Of a stretch of 64,000 nt of DNA, positions 48,493 to 57,461 are shown one piece after another. Source of the DNA: CAVVSD01 sp963837655 (GTDB taxonomy: Bacteria > Actinomycetota > Thermoleophilia > Solirubrobacterales > Solirubrobacteraceae); the NCBI GenBank assembly GCA_963837655.1, contig CAWIOK010000021.1:612063-676062 (forward strand), in the 5' to 3' direction. A program made the position numbers and the translations under genes. Each line of letters begins with the position of its first letter. Position 1 is the first letter of the stretch. The notes below the pieces were generated by a model. The model was not told the origin of the DNA, ran no database searches, and saw only the letters and a program-made list of their open reading frames with translations.

Positions 48493-50004
48493 GTGAGCTC
48501 ACCGGTCGGCACGCTGTTGGACGCGCGCTACCGCATCGATGCGGTGGTCGGCTCTGGCGGGATGTCGACGGTCTACCGGGCGTTCGACACCGTGCTGGAG
48601 CGGCCCGTCGCGATCAAGCTCATGCACCGCGACATCGCGCGGGACTCCGATCAGCTCGAGCGCTTCCGGCGCGAGGCGCGCGCCGTCGCGCAGCTCAACC
48701 ACCCGCACATCGTGCAGGTCATCGACGCTGGTGAGGAAGGCACGACCCCGTACATCGTCTTCGAGTACGTCGAGGGCGAGACGCTGAAGGCGCGCATCCG
48801 ACGGCTCGGCCGGCTCCCCGTGCCGGAGGCCGTGGCCTACGCGATCGAGATCGCCAGGGCGCTGCACGTCGCGCACGCGCGCAACATCGTGCACCGCGAC
48901 GTCAAGCCCCAGAACGTCCTCATCGACTCCGAGGGATCGGCGCGGGTCACCGACTTCGGCATCGCCCGGACGCTCGACGAGGACGGCCTGACCTCCGACG
49001 GGCGCGTCCTGGGGACGACCGACTACGTGTCCCCCGAGCAGGCGCTCGGTCACCCGGTCGGCCCGCAGTCGGACATCTACTCGCTGGGCGTCGTGCTGTT
49101 CGAGATGCTCACGGGCGACGTGCCGTTCCACGGCGAGAACCAGATCACCGTCGCGATGAAGCACGTCAGGGAGGACCTGCCCGACGTCCAGATCCGCCGC
49201 CCGGAGGTGTCCGCCGCGCTCGCCGCCGTGCTCGAGCGCGCGACCGCGAAGGACCTCACCCGGCGCACGCCGGACGCCGCGACGCTCATCCTCGACCTCG
49301 AGGACGCGCTGGCGATCGAGACGGCCCGCAGCGGCCATGCGACCGGCGAGGCGACCACCGTGCTGCGCAGCCTGCGCGGCTCCCAGCGCCGTCGCGTGCC
49401 GCTGCGCCTGCGCCGCTCGGCCGGGCTGCTCGTCGCCGCCGGGCTGCTGGTCGTCGTGGCGACCGTCGTCCTGCTCGCCCTCGCTGCCGGGCAGACGGAG
49501 AAGGGCACGAGCGCGCCGCGCGACACCAAGCCGCCGCCGCCCGGCGAGACGACCGTCCGCCTGTCCCAGACCGCCGCCGGCGACTACGACCCGTACGGCG
49601 GGGACGGCGAGCACCACGACCAGGCCCAGCTGCTGGTCGACGGCGACACCGGCACGTTCTGGTCCACCGAGACCTACCGCGGCCCGCTGTCGGCGCAGAA
49701 GCCCGGCGTCGGCGCCTACGTCGACGCAGCCCCGGGCGTGAACGCCACGCGGATCGAGATCCGCTCGAAGACCCCCGGCTGGTCGGGCGCGATCTACGGG
49801 GCGCGCAAGAGCCTGCCCGCCGAGCTGCCGAGCGACGGCTGGGTGAAGCTCGCCGACGTCCGGGACGCCGGGCAGCGCGAGCGCATCGTCCTGCCGGGCA
49901 AGGAGCCCATGCGCTACTACCTCGTCTGGATCACGGACCTGCCGCCGGGCTCCGAGCGCGCCGAGCTGTCGGAGATCGTCCTGTTCGGCCCCCGTAAGAC
50001 CTGA
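48493..50004 (+). CDS. Ser/Thr protein kinase with extracellular discoidin-like domain
   Basis: About 503 aa. Kinase domain at about 12-275: glycine loop VGSGGMSTVYRAFD, Lys in VAIKLM, HRDVKPQNVLIDSEG, DFGIARTLDEDG, GTTDYVSPEQALG. A membrane helix is at about 315-335 (GLLVAAGLLVVVATVVLLALAA), then an extracellular part with LLVDGDTGTFWSTETY, VYVDAAPGVNATRIEIRSKTPGWSG and ISEIVLFG-like ending, reminiscent of F5/8 type C (discoidin). No PASTA repeats. The ligand may be carbohydrate. GTG start at 48493. Confidence 0.85.
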   Translation: MSSPVGTLLDARYRIDAVVGSGGMSTVYRAFDTVLERPVAIKLMHRDIARDSDQLERFRREARAVAQLNHPHIVQVIDAGEEGTTPYIVFEYVEGETLKARIRRLGRLPVPEAVAYAIEIARALHVAHARNIVHRDVKPQNVLIDSEGSARVTDFGIARTLDEDGLTSDGRVLGTTDYVSPEQALGHPVGPQSDIYSLGVVLFEMLTGDVPFHGENQITVAMKHVREDLPDVQIRRPEVSAALAAVLERATAKDLTRRTPDAATLILDLEDALAIETARSGHATGEATTVLRSLRGSQRRRVPLRLRRSAGLLVAAGLLVVVATVVLLALAAGQTEKGTSAPRDTKPPPPGETTVRLSQTAAGDYDPYGGDGEHHDQAQLLVDGDTGTFWSTETYRGPLSAQKPGVGAYVDAAPGVNATRIEIRSKTPGWSGAIYGARKSLPAELPSDGWVKLADVRDAGQRERIVLPGKEPMRYYLVWITDLPPGSERAELSEIVLFGPRKT

Positions 50005-50081
50005 CGGGTGGACACAGCGGCGCGCCGAGTTGGCCACGCCGGTGATGCACGGCCGACGCCTCGCTGAAAGGATGGCCGCCG

Positions 50082-51653
50082 ATGTCCACCGAGCCCGCGA
50101 TCACCGACGGCGCCGGCTACAGGCCGCGCGACGGCTTCCTCGACGAGGTCTTCGCCGAGGACGGCACGGTCGCGCCCCATGCAGCTGAGCTCGTCGCGGC
50201 GCTCGACCGGCTTGGCCCCGATGGGCTGACCGAGGCGGGCAGGCGCCGCGACGCGATCTTCCTGCGCCAGGGGATCACGTTCGAGCTGACCGGCGAGGAC
50301 GGCCCGCGCGACCGGCCGCTCACGATGGACCTCGGCCCGCGGATCATCCCAGCGGCGGACTGGCGGGTCATCAAGCGGGGCCTGGCCCAGCGGATCCGCG
50401 CGCTGAACTCGTTCGTCGACGACGCGTACCACTCGCGCGAGATCGTCCGCGCCGGGATCGTCCCCTGGGAGCTCGTGGTGTCACGTGCGCACTTCACGCG
50501 CGCCGTGCACGGCATCCGCCCGCCGGGCGGCGTCTACACGCACGTCGCGGGGTGCGACCTCGTCCGCGACGGCGACGGGACCTGGAAGGTCCTGGAGGAC
50601 AACGTCCGCGTGCCGTCCGGCATCTCCTACGTGCTGGAGAACCGCGTCGCGATGACGCGCCTGCTGCCGGAGCTCTTCGCGCACTACCGCGTCCGCCCGG
50701 TCGACCACTACCCGCAGCTGCTGCTCGCCGCGCTGCGCGCCGTCGCGCCGAGCGCGGACGCCGAGGCGACCGTGGTGGTCTGGACGCCGGGGCCGTACAA
50801 CTCCGCCTACTTCGAGCACGCGTTCCTCGCCCGCCAGATGGGCGTCGAGCTCGTGGAGGCGGGCGACCTCGTCGTCCGCGACGACGTGCTGTACATGCGC
50901 ACCACGGACGGCCTGGAGCGCATCCATGCGGTGTACCGGCGCCTGGACGACGACTTCATCGACCCGCTCGAGTTCCGCCCCGACTCCGCGCTCGGCGTGC
51001 CCGGCCTCATCCGCGCGTACCGCGCGGGGACGGTGGCGATCGCCAATGCCATCGGCACCGGCGTCGCCGACGACAAGGCGATCTACCACTACGTGCCGGA
51101 CATGATCCGCTTCTACCTCGACGAGGAGCCGCTGCTGCAGAACGTGCACACGTACCTGCTGGCCGACGACTCCCAGCGCGAGCACGTGCTGTCGCGGCTG
51201 CACGAGCTCGTTGTGAAACCGACCGGCGAGTCGGGCGGCAAGGGCGTGTTCATCGGCCCGCTGACGCCGCGCGACGAGCTCGACGCGCTCGCCGACGTCA
51301 TCCGCGCGCACCCGGAGAAGTGGATCGCCCAGGAGGTCGTGAAGCTGTCGACCGTCCCCACCGTCGGGCCCGACGGGACGATGTCCCCCCGCCACGTCGA
51401 CCTGCGCCCCTTCGCCGTCTTCGGCGAGGACATCTCGATCGTCCCCGGCGGCCTCACGCGCGTCGCGCTGGAGGAGGGGCAGATGATCGTGAACTCCAGC
51501 CGCGGCGGCGGCTCGAAGGACACGTGGGTGCTCGAGGACGGCGAGGACACCGACCGCGCAGAGCCGCCCGGCCGCGTGCCGACGCCGCTCATGATGCCCG
51601 ACCTCCAGTACGGCGGACCCTGGGTCGGCCAGCAACAGCAGCAGCAGCAGTAG
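50082..51653 (+). CDS. Circularly permuted ATP-grasp protein
   Basis: 523 aa of the COG2308 type. Typical segments are WRVIKRGLAQRIRALNSFVDDAYHSREIVRAGIVPWELV, RDGDGTWKVLEDNVRVPSGISYVLENR, HELVVKPTGESGGKGVFIGP, and a C-terminal SRGGGSKDTWVLE. It ends in a run of seven glutamines. It forms a widespread but poorly characterised operon with an alpha-E protein and a transglutaminase, perhaps for peptide synthesis. Confidence 0.88.
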   Translation: MSTEPAITDGAGYRPRDGFLDEVFAEDGTVAPHAAELVAALDRLGPDGLTEAGRRRDAIFLRQGITFELTGEDGPRDRPLTMDLGPRIIPAADWRVIKRGLAQRIRALNSFVDDAYHSREIVRAGIVPWELVVSRAHFTRAVHGIRPPGGVYTHVAGCDLVRDGDGTWKVLEDNVRVPSGISYVLENRVAMTRLLPELFAHYRVRPVDHYPQLLLAALRAVAPSADAEATVVVWTPGPYNSAYFEHAFLARQMGVELVEAGDLVVRDDVLYMRTTDGLERIHAVYRRLDDDFIDPLEFRPDSALGVPGLIRAYRAGTVAIANAIGTGVADDKAIYHYVPDMIRFYLDEEPLLQNVHTYLLADDSQREHVLSRLHELVVKPTGESGGKGVFIGPLTPRDELDALADVIRAHPEKWIAQEVVKLSTVPTVGPDGTMSPRHVDLRPFAVFGEDISIVPGGLTRVALEEGQMIVNSSRGGGSKDTWVLEDGEDTDRAEPPGRVPTPLMMPDLQYGGPWVGQQQQQQQ

Positions 51654-52645
51654 TGCTCGCGCGGATCGCCCACGAGCTGTTCTGGCTGGGACGCAGCGTC
51701 GCGCGTGCCGAGCACACGGCGCGGATGCTCGACGGCGTCCTGCAGGCGAGCCTCCAGGGCCGCCCCGACGATCCCGCGGGAGTCCGCCTGGGTTGGCGCT
51801 CGCTGCCGGCGATCATGGGCGCGCCCCCGGGCGAGCGTCCCGCCACGCGTGACGAGGTCCTGCACTCGCTGACCCTCGACCCCGACAACCCCGCCTCGGT
51901 CGTGGCCTGCGTCGCACGCGCCCGCGAGCTGGCGCGCACCCTGCGCGACGTCGTCTCCGCGGAGATGTGGGAGGCGATCAACACCACCGAGCTCAACCTG
52001 CGCGGCAGCGGGATGGGCGCGGCGGTCGCGCGCGACCCGTACTCCGTCTACGCCTACGTCCGCGAGCGCGCGGCGCTGTTCTGGGGGCTCACGTCGCGCA
52101 CGATGCTGCGCGACGACGCCTCGGCGTTCCTCGCCGCCGGCGGGCGGATCGAGTCCGGGGACATGGTGCTGCGCATGCTGCGCGTCGCGCTGCCGCCCGC
52201 GGCCGACGACGACGGCCCCGAGCGCGGGCAGGCGCTCGCCCTGCTGCAGGCCGTCGGCGGCTTCCAGGCCTACCGGCGCGCCGTCCCCGCTCCGCCCAAC
52301 GCCGTGCCGGTGGCCCGCTTCCTGCTCTTCGAGCGCGCCTACCCGGACTCGGTGGCCGCCGCGGTGGAGTCCGCGCTCAACGCCCTGGAGCGTGCGGACC
52401 GCAACCCGCGCAACTCCGAGCCCGTCCTGCGACTGCAGCGCCTGAGCGCCGACCTCGAGTTCCGCGGCCGCGCGCAGGCGGCGGGCGCCGATCTGCACGG
52501 GACGCTGCAGGCCGCACAGGAGGAGCTGGCGAAGGTCGCGACCGACATCGCCGAGCGCTACTTCGCCGGCACAGCCGACGGCTTCGCCGTCGGTTGGCGT
52601 GGTGCCGCAGAGCGGCCCCACGCCGGAGTCGGAGGCGGGTCGTGA
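51653..52645 (+). CDS. Alpha-E domain protein (COG2307)
   Basis: 330 aa, all-helical. LARIAHELFWLGRSVARAEHTARMLDGVLQASLQG is the conserved alpha-E beginning, and NPASVVACVARARELARTLRDVVSAEMWEAINTTELNLR is the next block. The GTG at 51653 shares one base with the previous stop (TAGTG). Function unknown; it always partners the ATP-grasp protein. Confidence 0.85.
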   Translation: MLARIAHELFWLGRSVARAEHTARMLDGVLQASLQGRPDDPAGVRLGWRSLPAIMGAPPGERPATRDEVLHSLTLDPDNPASVVACVARARELARTLRDVVSAEMWEAINTTELNLRGSGMGAAVARDPYSVYAYVRERAALFWGLTSRTMLRDDASAFLAAGGRIESGDMVLRMLRVALPPAADDDGPERGQALALLQAVGGFQAYRRAVPAPPNAVPVARFLLFERAYPDSVAAAVESALNALERADRNPRNSEPVLRLQRLSADLEFRGRAQAAGADLHGTLQAAQEELAKVATDIAERYFAGTADGFAVGWRGAAERPHAGVGGGS

Positions 52646-53541
52646 ACTTCGGCATCCGCTACGTCACCGAGTACCGCTACGACAGCCCGGTGACGGACAA
52701 CCTCAACGCGCTGCGCGTGCGGCCCGCGACGACCTCCACGCAGCGAGTGGACGACTTCCACGTCCGCATCGATCCGGAGGCGCGGCTGCAGCGGCACCTG
52801 GACTACTTCGGCACCGAAGTCATCGAGTTCGGCGTCGCGACGCCGCACGACCACCTCACGATCGACGTCCGCGCGCGGGTCGTCACCGCCGCGCCGCCGG
52901 AGGTGACGGTCGCGCCCTGGGAGGCACTCGACGCCCCCGCCTACCGCGCCGCGGGCGGCGAGTTCCTGCTCGACGGCACGAACGAGCCCGTCGGGATCGA
53001 CGAGGACGGCCGCTCGGCCGGCGTCCTGGACGAGCTGATCGGCGCCGCTCGGCGCGACACCCCGTTGGCGACCGTCCAGCAGCTCTGCGAGCTCATCCCC
53101 GACCGCTTCACGTACCGCCAGGGCGCGACGTACGTGGGATCGACCACGCAGGACCTCATCGACGCCGGCGCAGGCGTCTGCCAGGACTACGTGCACCTCG
53201 GGCTCATCATCCTGCGCCGGATGGGGATCGCGGCGCGCTACGTGTCCGGCTACCTCTGGGCGGCGCCGGAGGACGACGGCGACTCCTCGCTGGAGGTCGA
53301 CACCCACGCGTGGATCGAGGCGCTGCTGCCGTCGGAGGGTGGCCGGGGCGAGCCGGTGTGGGTCGGCTTCGACCCCACCAACCGCCGCGCCGCGGGTGAG
53401 ACGCACGTGAAGGTCGGCCACGGCCGCCACTACCCCGACGTCCCGCCCGTCAAGGGCGTCTACCGCGGCATCGCCACGGCCGACCTGGACGCACGGGTCA
53501 CGATGACCCGGCTGGACCCGCAGGCGAGCGCACGCGCCTGA
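52642..53541 (+). CDS. Transglutaminase-like protease/amidase
   Basis: 299 aa. N-terminal beta domain (FGIRYVTEYRYDSPVTDNLNALRVRPATT), core with catalytic Cys in TQDLIDAGAGVCQDYVHLGLIILRRMGIAARYVSGYLW, His in EVDTHAWIEALLP, and Asp in WVGFDPTNRRAAGETHV. GTG start with GTGA overlap. Third member of the ATP-grasp operon. Confidence 0.9.
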   Translation: MNFGIRYVTEYRYDSPVTDNLNALRVRPATTSTQRVDDFHVRIDPEARLQRHLDYFGTEVIEFGVATPHDHLTIDVRARVVTAAPPEVTVAPWEALDAPAYRAAGGEFLLDGTNEPVGIDEDGRSAGVLDELIGAARRDTPLATVQQLCELIPDRFTYRQGATYVGSTTQDLIDAGAGVCQDYVHLGLIILRRMGIAARYVSGYLWAAPEDDGDSSLEVDTHAWIEALLPSEGGRGEPVWVGFDPTNRRAAGETHVKVGHGRHYPDVPPVKGVYRGIATADLDARVTMTRLDPQASARA

Positions 53542-54496
53542 GCTCGTCCTCGAGCGCGCGCGCCGGCACCGGTCCGAAGAGCTCGACGCCGTCGCGCGTC
53601 CAGGTTCCCGCGACACGGCCGCCCACCGTGACGGTCGCGCGCAGGATCCCGCCCCCCGGCAGCACCGCCTTCGCGTGCTCGGCGGGGACCACGGGCGTGC
53701 GGTCCTTCCAGCCGAGCAGCAGCTCGTCGAACATCGGAAGCAGCCGGACGAGGTCGCCCGGCACGGGGTCCGGGACGTGGTCGCGCAGGGCCCAGCCCTC
53801 GCCGATCTCGACGAGGGCGAGGTCCTTCCAGGCCCTCCGCGCCAGGCCGAGCGGCAGCCCGGACCACGCCGCGAGGTCCTCCGGGCGCGCCGGCGCGCGG
53901 CTCGCCAGGTGACGGCGGGCGAGCTCGGCGAGCGGATCCGCCGGGGCGGCACCGCCGCGGGGCGCAGGCAGGATCTCGCCCGTCGTCCCGAGGACGAGCA
54001 CGCCCCGCGCGGCGGCGGCGCCGAGGACGTGCGCCGGCGCCTGCCCGGTGCTGGGCAGGCCGGCACGCTCGAGCAGCGTGGCGACCTCCGCCCTCGTGAG
54101 CGGCCCGTCCTCCAGAGCCCGCGCCACCTCCCCCACAGCACGATCGGTCGCCGCCGGGCCGAAGCCGAGCTGCGCGAGCCGCCGTCGCGACCCCGGGCCT
54201 CCCCGCGGGGCGAGCAGCTCACGCATCCAGGCGACGTCCTCGGCCGGCACGAGGTGCAGGGTCCCGCGCATGAGCCAGGTCCGGACGAGGCCGTCCATGC
54301 TCCCGGGGTCATCGGTCCGTGCCTGCAGGGCGAGCGGGAACGCGCGGACGTCCTGCGCCTGGATCGCGCCCAGCCGGCGCACGAGGTCGACCGCGCCGAG
54401 CCGCTCTGGCCGGTGCAGCAGCTGAGCCCCACCTCGCAGAACGCCAGGGGACCCGCCTCCGCTGCCCCTAGAAGCGGTGACGCCGCTCGAGCTCAT
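53498..54496 (-). CDS. AlkZ/YcaQ-like winged-helix DNA glycosylase family
   Basis: About 332 aa, HTH_42/AlkZ family. The QxQ motif is in RLGAIQAQDVRAFPLAL, with RTWLMRGTLHLVPAEDVAWM and LRDHVPDPVPGDLVRLLPMFDELLLGWKDRTPVV following. Members remove crosslinked or alkylated bases. The start is uncertain: ATG 54496 overlaps ddl by 29 nt; no closer ATG/GTG exists. Its 3' end overlaps the convergent transglutaminase gene by 44 nt. Confidence 0.75.
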   Translation of the reverse strand: MSSSGVTASRGSGGGSPGVLRGGAQLLHRPERLGAVDLVRRLGAIQAQDVRAFPLALQARTDDPGSMDGLVRTWLMRGTLHLVPAEDVAWMRELLAPRGGPGSRRRLAQLGFGPAATDRAVGEVARALEDGPLTRAEVATLLERAGLPSTGQAPAHVLGAAAARGVLVLGTTGEILPAPRGGAAPADPLAELARRHLASRAPARPEDLAAWSGLPLGLARRAWKDLALVEIGEGWALRDHVPDPVPGDLVRLLPMFDELLLGWKDRTPVVPAEHAKAVLPGGGILRATVTVGGRVAGTWTRDGVELFGPVPARALEDELRRVRSPAGPAGSS

Positions 54497-55457
54497 GGCG
54501 CTCGACGGCGAGCGCGCACAGCCGGTCCACGAGCTGCGGGTAGGGCACGCCGCTGGCGTCCCACAACTTCGCGTACACCGACGTCGCGGTGAACCCCGGC
54601 ATCGTGTTGACCTCGTTGAGCCGGACGTCGTCTCCCTCCACGAAGAAATCGACGCGCGCGAGCCCGCTGCAGCCCGACAGCCGGAACGCCTCGGTCGCGA
54701 TCTCCCGCACTCGCGCCACGGCGGCGCCGGAGATCTCCGGCGGTACGCGCAGCTCCATCCCGCCCGGCTGGTACTTCGCCTCGTAGTCGTACCAGTCGGC
54801 CCCGTGGAGCACGATCTCACCCGGCGTGCTCGCCTCAGCCGTCGCCGTGTGGCCGAGCACGGAGCACTCGATCTCCAGGCCCGGGCTGTGCGCCTCGACG
54901 ATGACGCGCGGGTCGTGAGCGAACGCGCGCTCGAGCGCGGCCCAGATGTCCTGGCCCTCGTCGACCTTCGCGATCCCCACGGACGAGCCGAGGCGAGCGG
55001 GCTTGACGAACACGGGCAGCCCGAGCGTCGCGATCGCTGCCAGCGCGGCGTCGCGCTCCGCGCGGAACGCCGCCTCGTCCACTCCGACGTACCGGACCTG
55101 AGGCAGCCCTGCGGCGGCCATGACGTCCTTGGCCAGGATCTTGTCCATGCACAGCGCGGACGCGAGGACCCCGGAGCCGACGTAGGCGACGTCGAGCAGC
55201 TCCAGCAGCCCCTGCACCGTGCCGTCCTCGCCGAACGGGCCGTGCAGGACGGGGAACACGACGTCGGCGTCCAGAAGCCCGCCCGCCGCGCGCAGGTCGA
55301 GCTCGATGCCGTCGTGCATCCAGCGCCCGTCGCGCTCGAGCAGCACGTGCAGGACCTCGTGCCCGGCCTCCGCGAGACCGTCGCGGACCGACTCGCCGCT
55401 GGCGAGCGACACGTCGTGCTCGGAGGAGCGCCCCCCGGCCAGCACCGCCACCCTCAC
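54468..55457 (-). CDS. ddl: D-alanine--D-alanine ligase
   Basis: 329 aa. VRVAVLAGGRSSEHDVSLASGESV N-terminal domain, ATP-grasp core (GLPVFVKPARLGSSVGIAKVDEGQD; LEIECSVLGHT; GCSGLARVDFFVEGDDVRLNEVNTMPGFTATSVYAKLW). It makes the D-Ala-D-Ala dipeptide of peptidoglycan. The GTG at 55457 would overlap the pknB stop as GTGA. As sequenced, it is in one open frame with pknB (see pknB). Confidence 0.9.
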   Translation of the reverse strand: MRVAVLAGGRSSEHDVSLASGESVRDGLAEAGHEVLHVLLERDGRWMHDGIELDLRAAGGLLDADVVFPVLHGPFGEDGTVQGLLELLDVAYVGSGVLASALCMDKILAKDVMAAAGLPQVRYVGVDEAAFRAERDAALAAIATLGLPVFVKPARLGSSVGIAKVDEGQDIWAALERAFAHDPRVIVEAHSPGLEIECSVLGHTATAEASTPGEIVLHGADWYDYEAKYQPGGMELRVPPEISGAAVARVREIATEAFRLSGCSGLARVDFFVEGDDVRLNEVNTMPGFTATSVYAKLWDASGVPYPQLVDRLCALAVERHELERRHRF

Positions 55458-57392
55458 GGGAAGATCCCGTCGAACGGGTTGCCGTTGCCCTGTGCCCTGA
55501 CCCTGGCCCTGACCGCCGGGCGTGGGCGCCCCGCCGTCGGGCGGCACCTGCGTCGTCGTGTCACCGGGCCGCGTGTCGGGTCCCGCGTCGAACCGCCCGA
55601 CGGTGAGCCGCACGCGCGCGCCGCGCTGCACCTCGGTGCCCGGCGGCGGGTCCTGGCCGATGACCGTCCCGTCCTGCGACGGATCGGTGACCGGCTGATC
55701 CTCGGACGAGACCTTCAGCCCGAGGCCGTGCAGCTGTGCCGTGGCGTCGGCCAGCGAGGAGCCGCCGACCGACGGGACGGCCACGCGCGGCGGCCGGCGC
55801 GCGACGATGATCGTCACGGTCGAGCCGCGGCGGGCGCGCCCGTCGCCACCGGGCTCCTGCGCGATCACGGTGCCGGGGTCGAGCGTGTCGTCGTCGCGCG
55901 CGACCTCCTCGACCTCGAACCGCGCGTCCTCCAGCGTCGCGGTCGCCTCGCGGCGGTTCTGACCGACGACGGACGGGACGGTCACGACGGGCGGCCCGGT
56001 GGAGATCACGAGCTTGACGGTCTGCCCGCCCTCGACCTGGCTGCCTGCTGGGGGATCAGTGGAGATCGCTCGATTCTCGTCGATCGTGGTGCTCGAGCGC
56101 TTGCTCTCGTCGATCCCGAAGCCCGCGTCGGTCAGCCGCTTGCGCGCCTCGGAGCGGCGCAGGCCGGCGACCTGCGGTACCTGGTCGATGCCCTGCCCGT
56201 CGGACACGGTGATCTCGACGGTCGAGCCGGTCTCGGCCGTCTTGCCCGCGCCCGGCCGCTGCGACACGACGCGGTCCCGCGGCTGGCGCGACGACCGGCG
56301 ACGCACCGCGCGCACCTCGAAGCCCGCCTCGCGGAGCCGCTGGGTGGCGGCAGTCACCTCGCGCCCGACGACGCTCGGCACCGCGCGTTGCTCGCCGGAG
56401 GACGCCAGCTGGACGGCGGCATACGCACCCCCCGCGACGAGGACAGCGAGCAGCACCAGCCACGGCCAGCGACGGCGACGGCGCGGCGGGGGCGGCGCCT
56501 GGCGGACCGGGATCCCGCCGGCGCCGTTGCGCGCGACGAACCCGCCGGTGCCGTCGCCTGTGATGAACGCCCGGACGTCCTCGAGCGCGGCGATGAACTC
56601 CTCCGCGTCGGCGAAGCGCAGCGCGGGGTCCTTCTCGAGCGCACGGAGCACGACCGCGTCCAGCTCGGGCGGAACGGTCGGGATGATGCGGCCGGGCGGC
56701 ACCGGCAGCTCGGAGACCTGCTTGAGCGCGATGCTGACCGCCGTCTCGCCGTCGAACGGCGGCCGCCCGACGAGCAGCTCGTAGAGGAGGACGCCGACCG
56801 CGTAGAGGTCCGCCCGCGGCGTCACCGCCAGGCCCTGCGCCTGCTCGGGCGACATGTACTGCGCGGTGCCCATGATCGAGCCCGTCTCGGTCATGTCCGA
56901 GGCGCCCGCCTTCGCGATGCCGAAGTCGGTGACCTTCGCGCGGCCCTCGCTGTCGACGAGGACGTTGTGCGGCTTGAGGTCTCGGTGCACGATCCCGCGG
57001 CGGTGCGCGAAGCGCGCGGCGCGCAGGACCCCGATGGTGCAGTCGATCGCGCGGACGGGGTCCATCGGCCCCGTCTCCTGGACGAGCTCGCGCAGCGTCC
57101 GCCCCGTCACGAGCTCCATCGCGATGTACGACGTCCCGTCCCACTCGCCCCGGTCGTAGACGGACACGACGTTCGGGTGCTGCAGGCCCGCGGCCGCCGA
57201 CGCCTCGCGCCGGAAGCGCTCCACGAACGAGTCGTCCTCGGCGAAGCGCGGGTACAGCAGCTTCAGCGCGACCTCGCGGCCGAGCTGCTGGTCGTGAGCG
57301 CGGTACACCGCGGCCATGCCGCCGGAGCCCAGCCGCTCCTTGATCTCGTAGCGGCCGTCGACGATCGTGCCGGTGGTCACGTCACCACGCAT
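55454..57392 (-). CDS. pknB: PknB, PASTA-domain Ser/Thr kinase (3' end apparently shifted by one base)
   Basis: Kinase domain at about 13-275 (LGSGGMAAVYRAHD, HRDLKPHNVLVDSEG, DFGIAKAG, GTAQYMSPEQAQG). A membrane helix near 315-335 (WPWLVLLAVLVAGGAYAAVQLA) is followed by four extracellular PASTA repeats that sense peptidoglycan. As written the frame runs on into ddl, giving a 974-aa fusion. Removing one base at 55493 gives instead the tail GQGQGQGNGNPFDGIFP and a stop that overlaps the ddl GTG. I annotate two genes. ATG 57392. Confidence 0.85.
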
Positions 57393-57440
57393 GAGTGAGC
57401 CCCCAGCCTGTCAGCGGATCGCTCGGCGATCCGGTGACGA

Positions 57441-57459
57441 CCGAAGACGGAGTCTTCGG
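57441..57459. repeat. 19-nt palindrome, copy 2 (CCGAAGAC-N3-GTCTTCGG)
   Basis: A perfect 8-bp stem with loop GGA begins 2 nt behind the pbpA stop, in the 69-bp pbpA-pknB gap. It differs from the copy at 29777-29795 by one loop base. Terminator-like, but without a U tract. Confidence 0.55.
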
Positions 57460-57461
57460 CC

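Noticed and set aside
51634..51654. CAG/CAA run as a repeat element
   Set aside because: It is the coding tail (seven glutamines) of the ATP-grasp protein.
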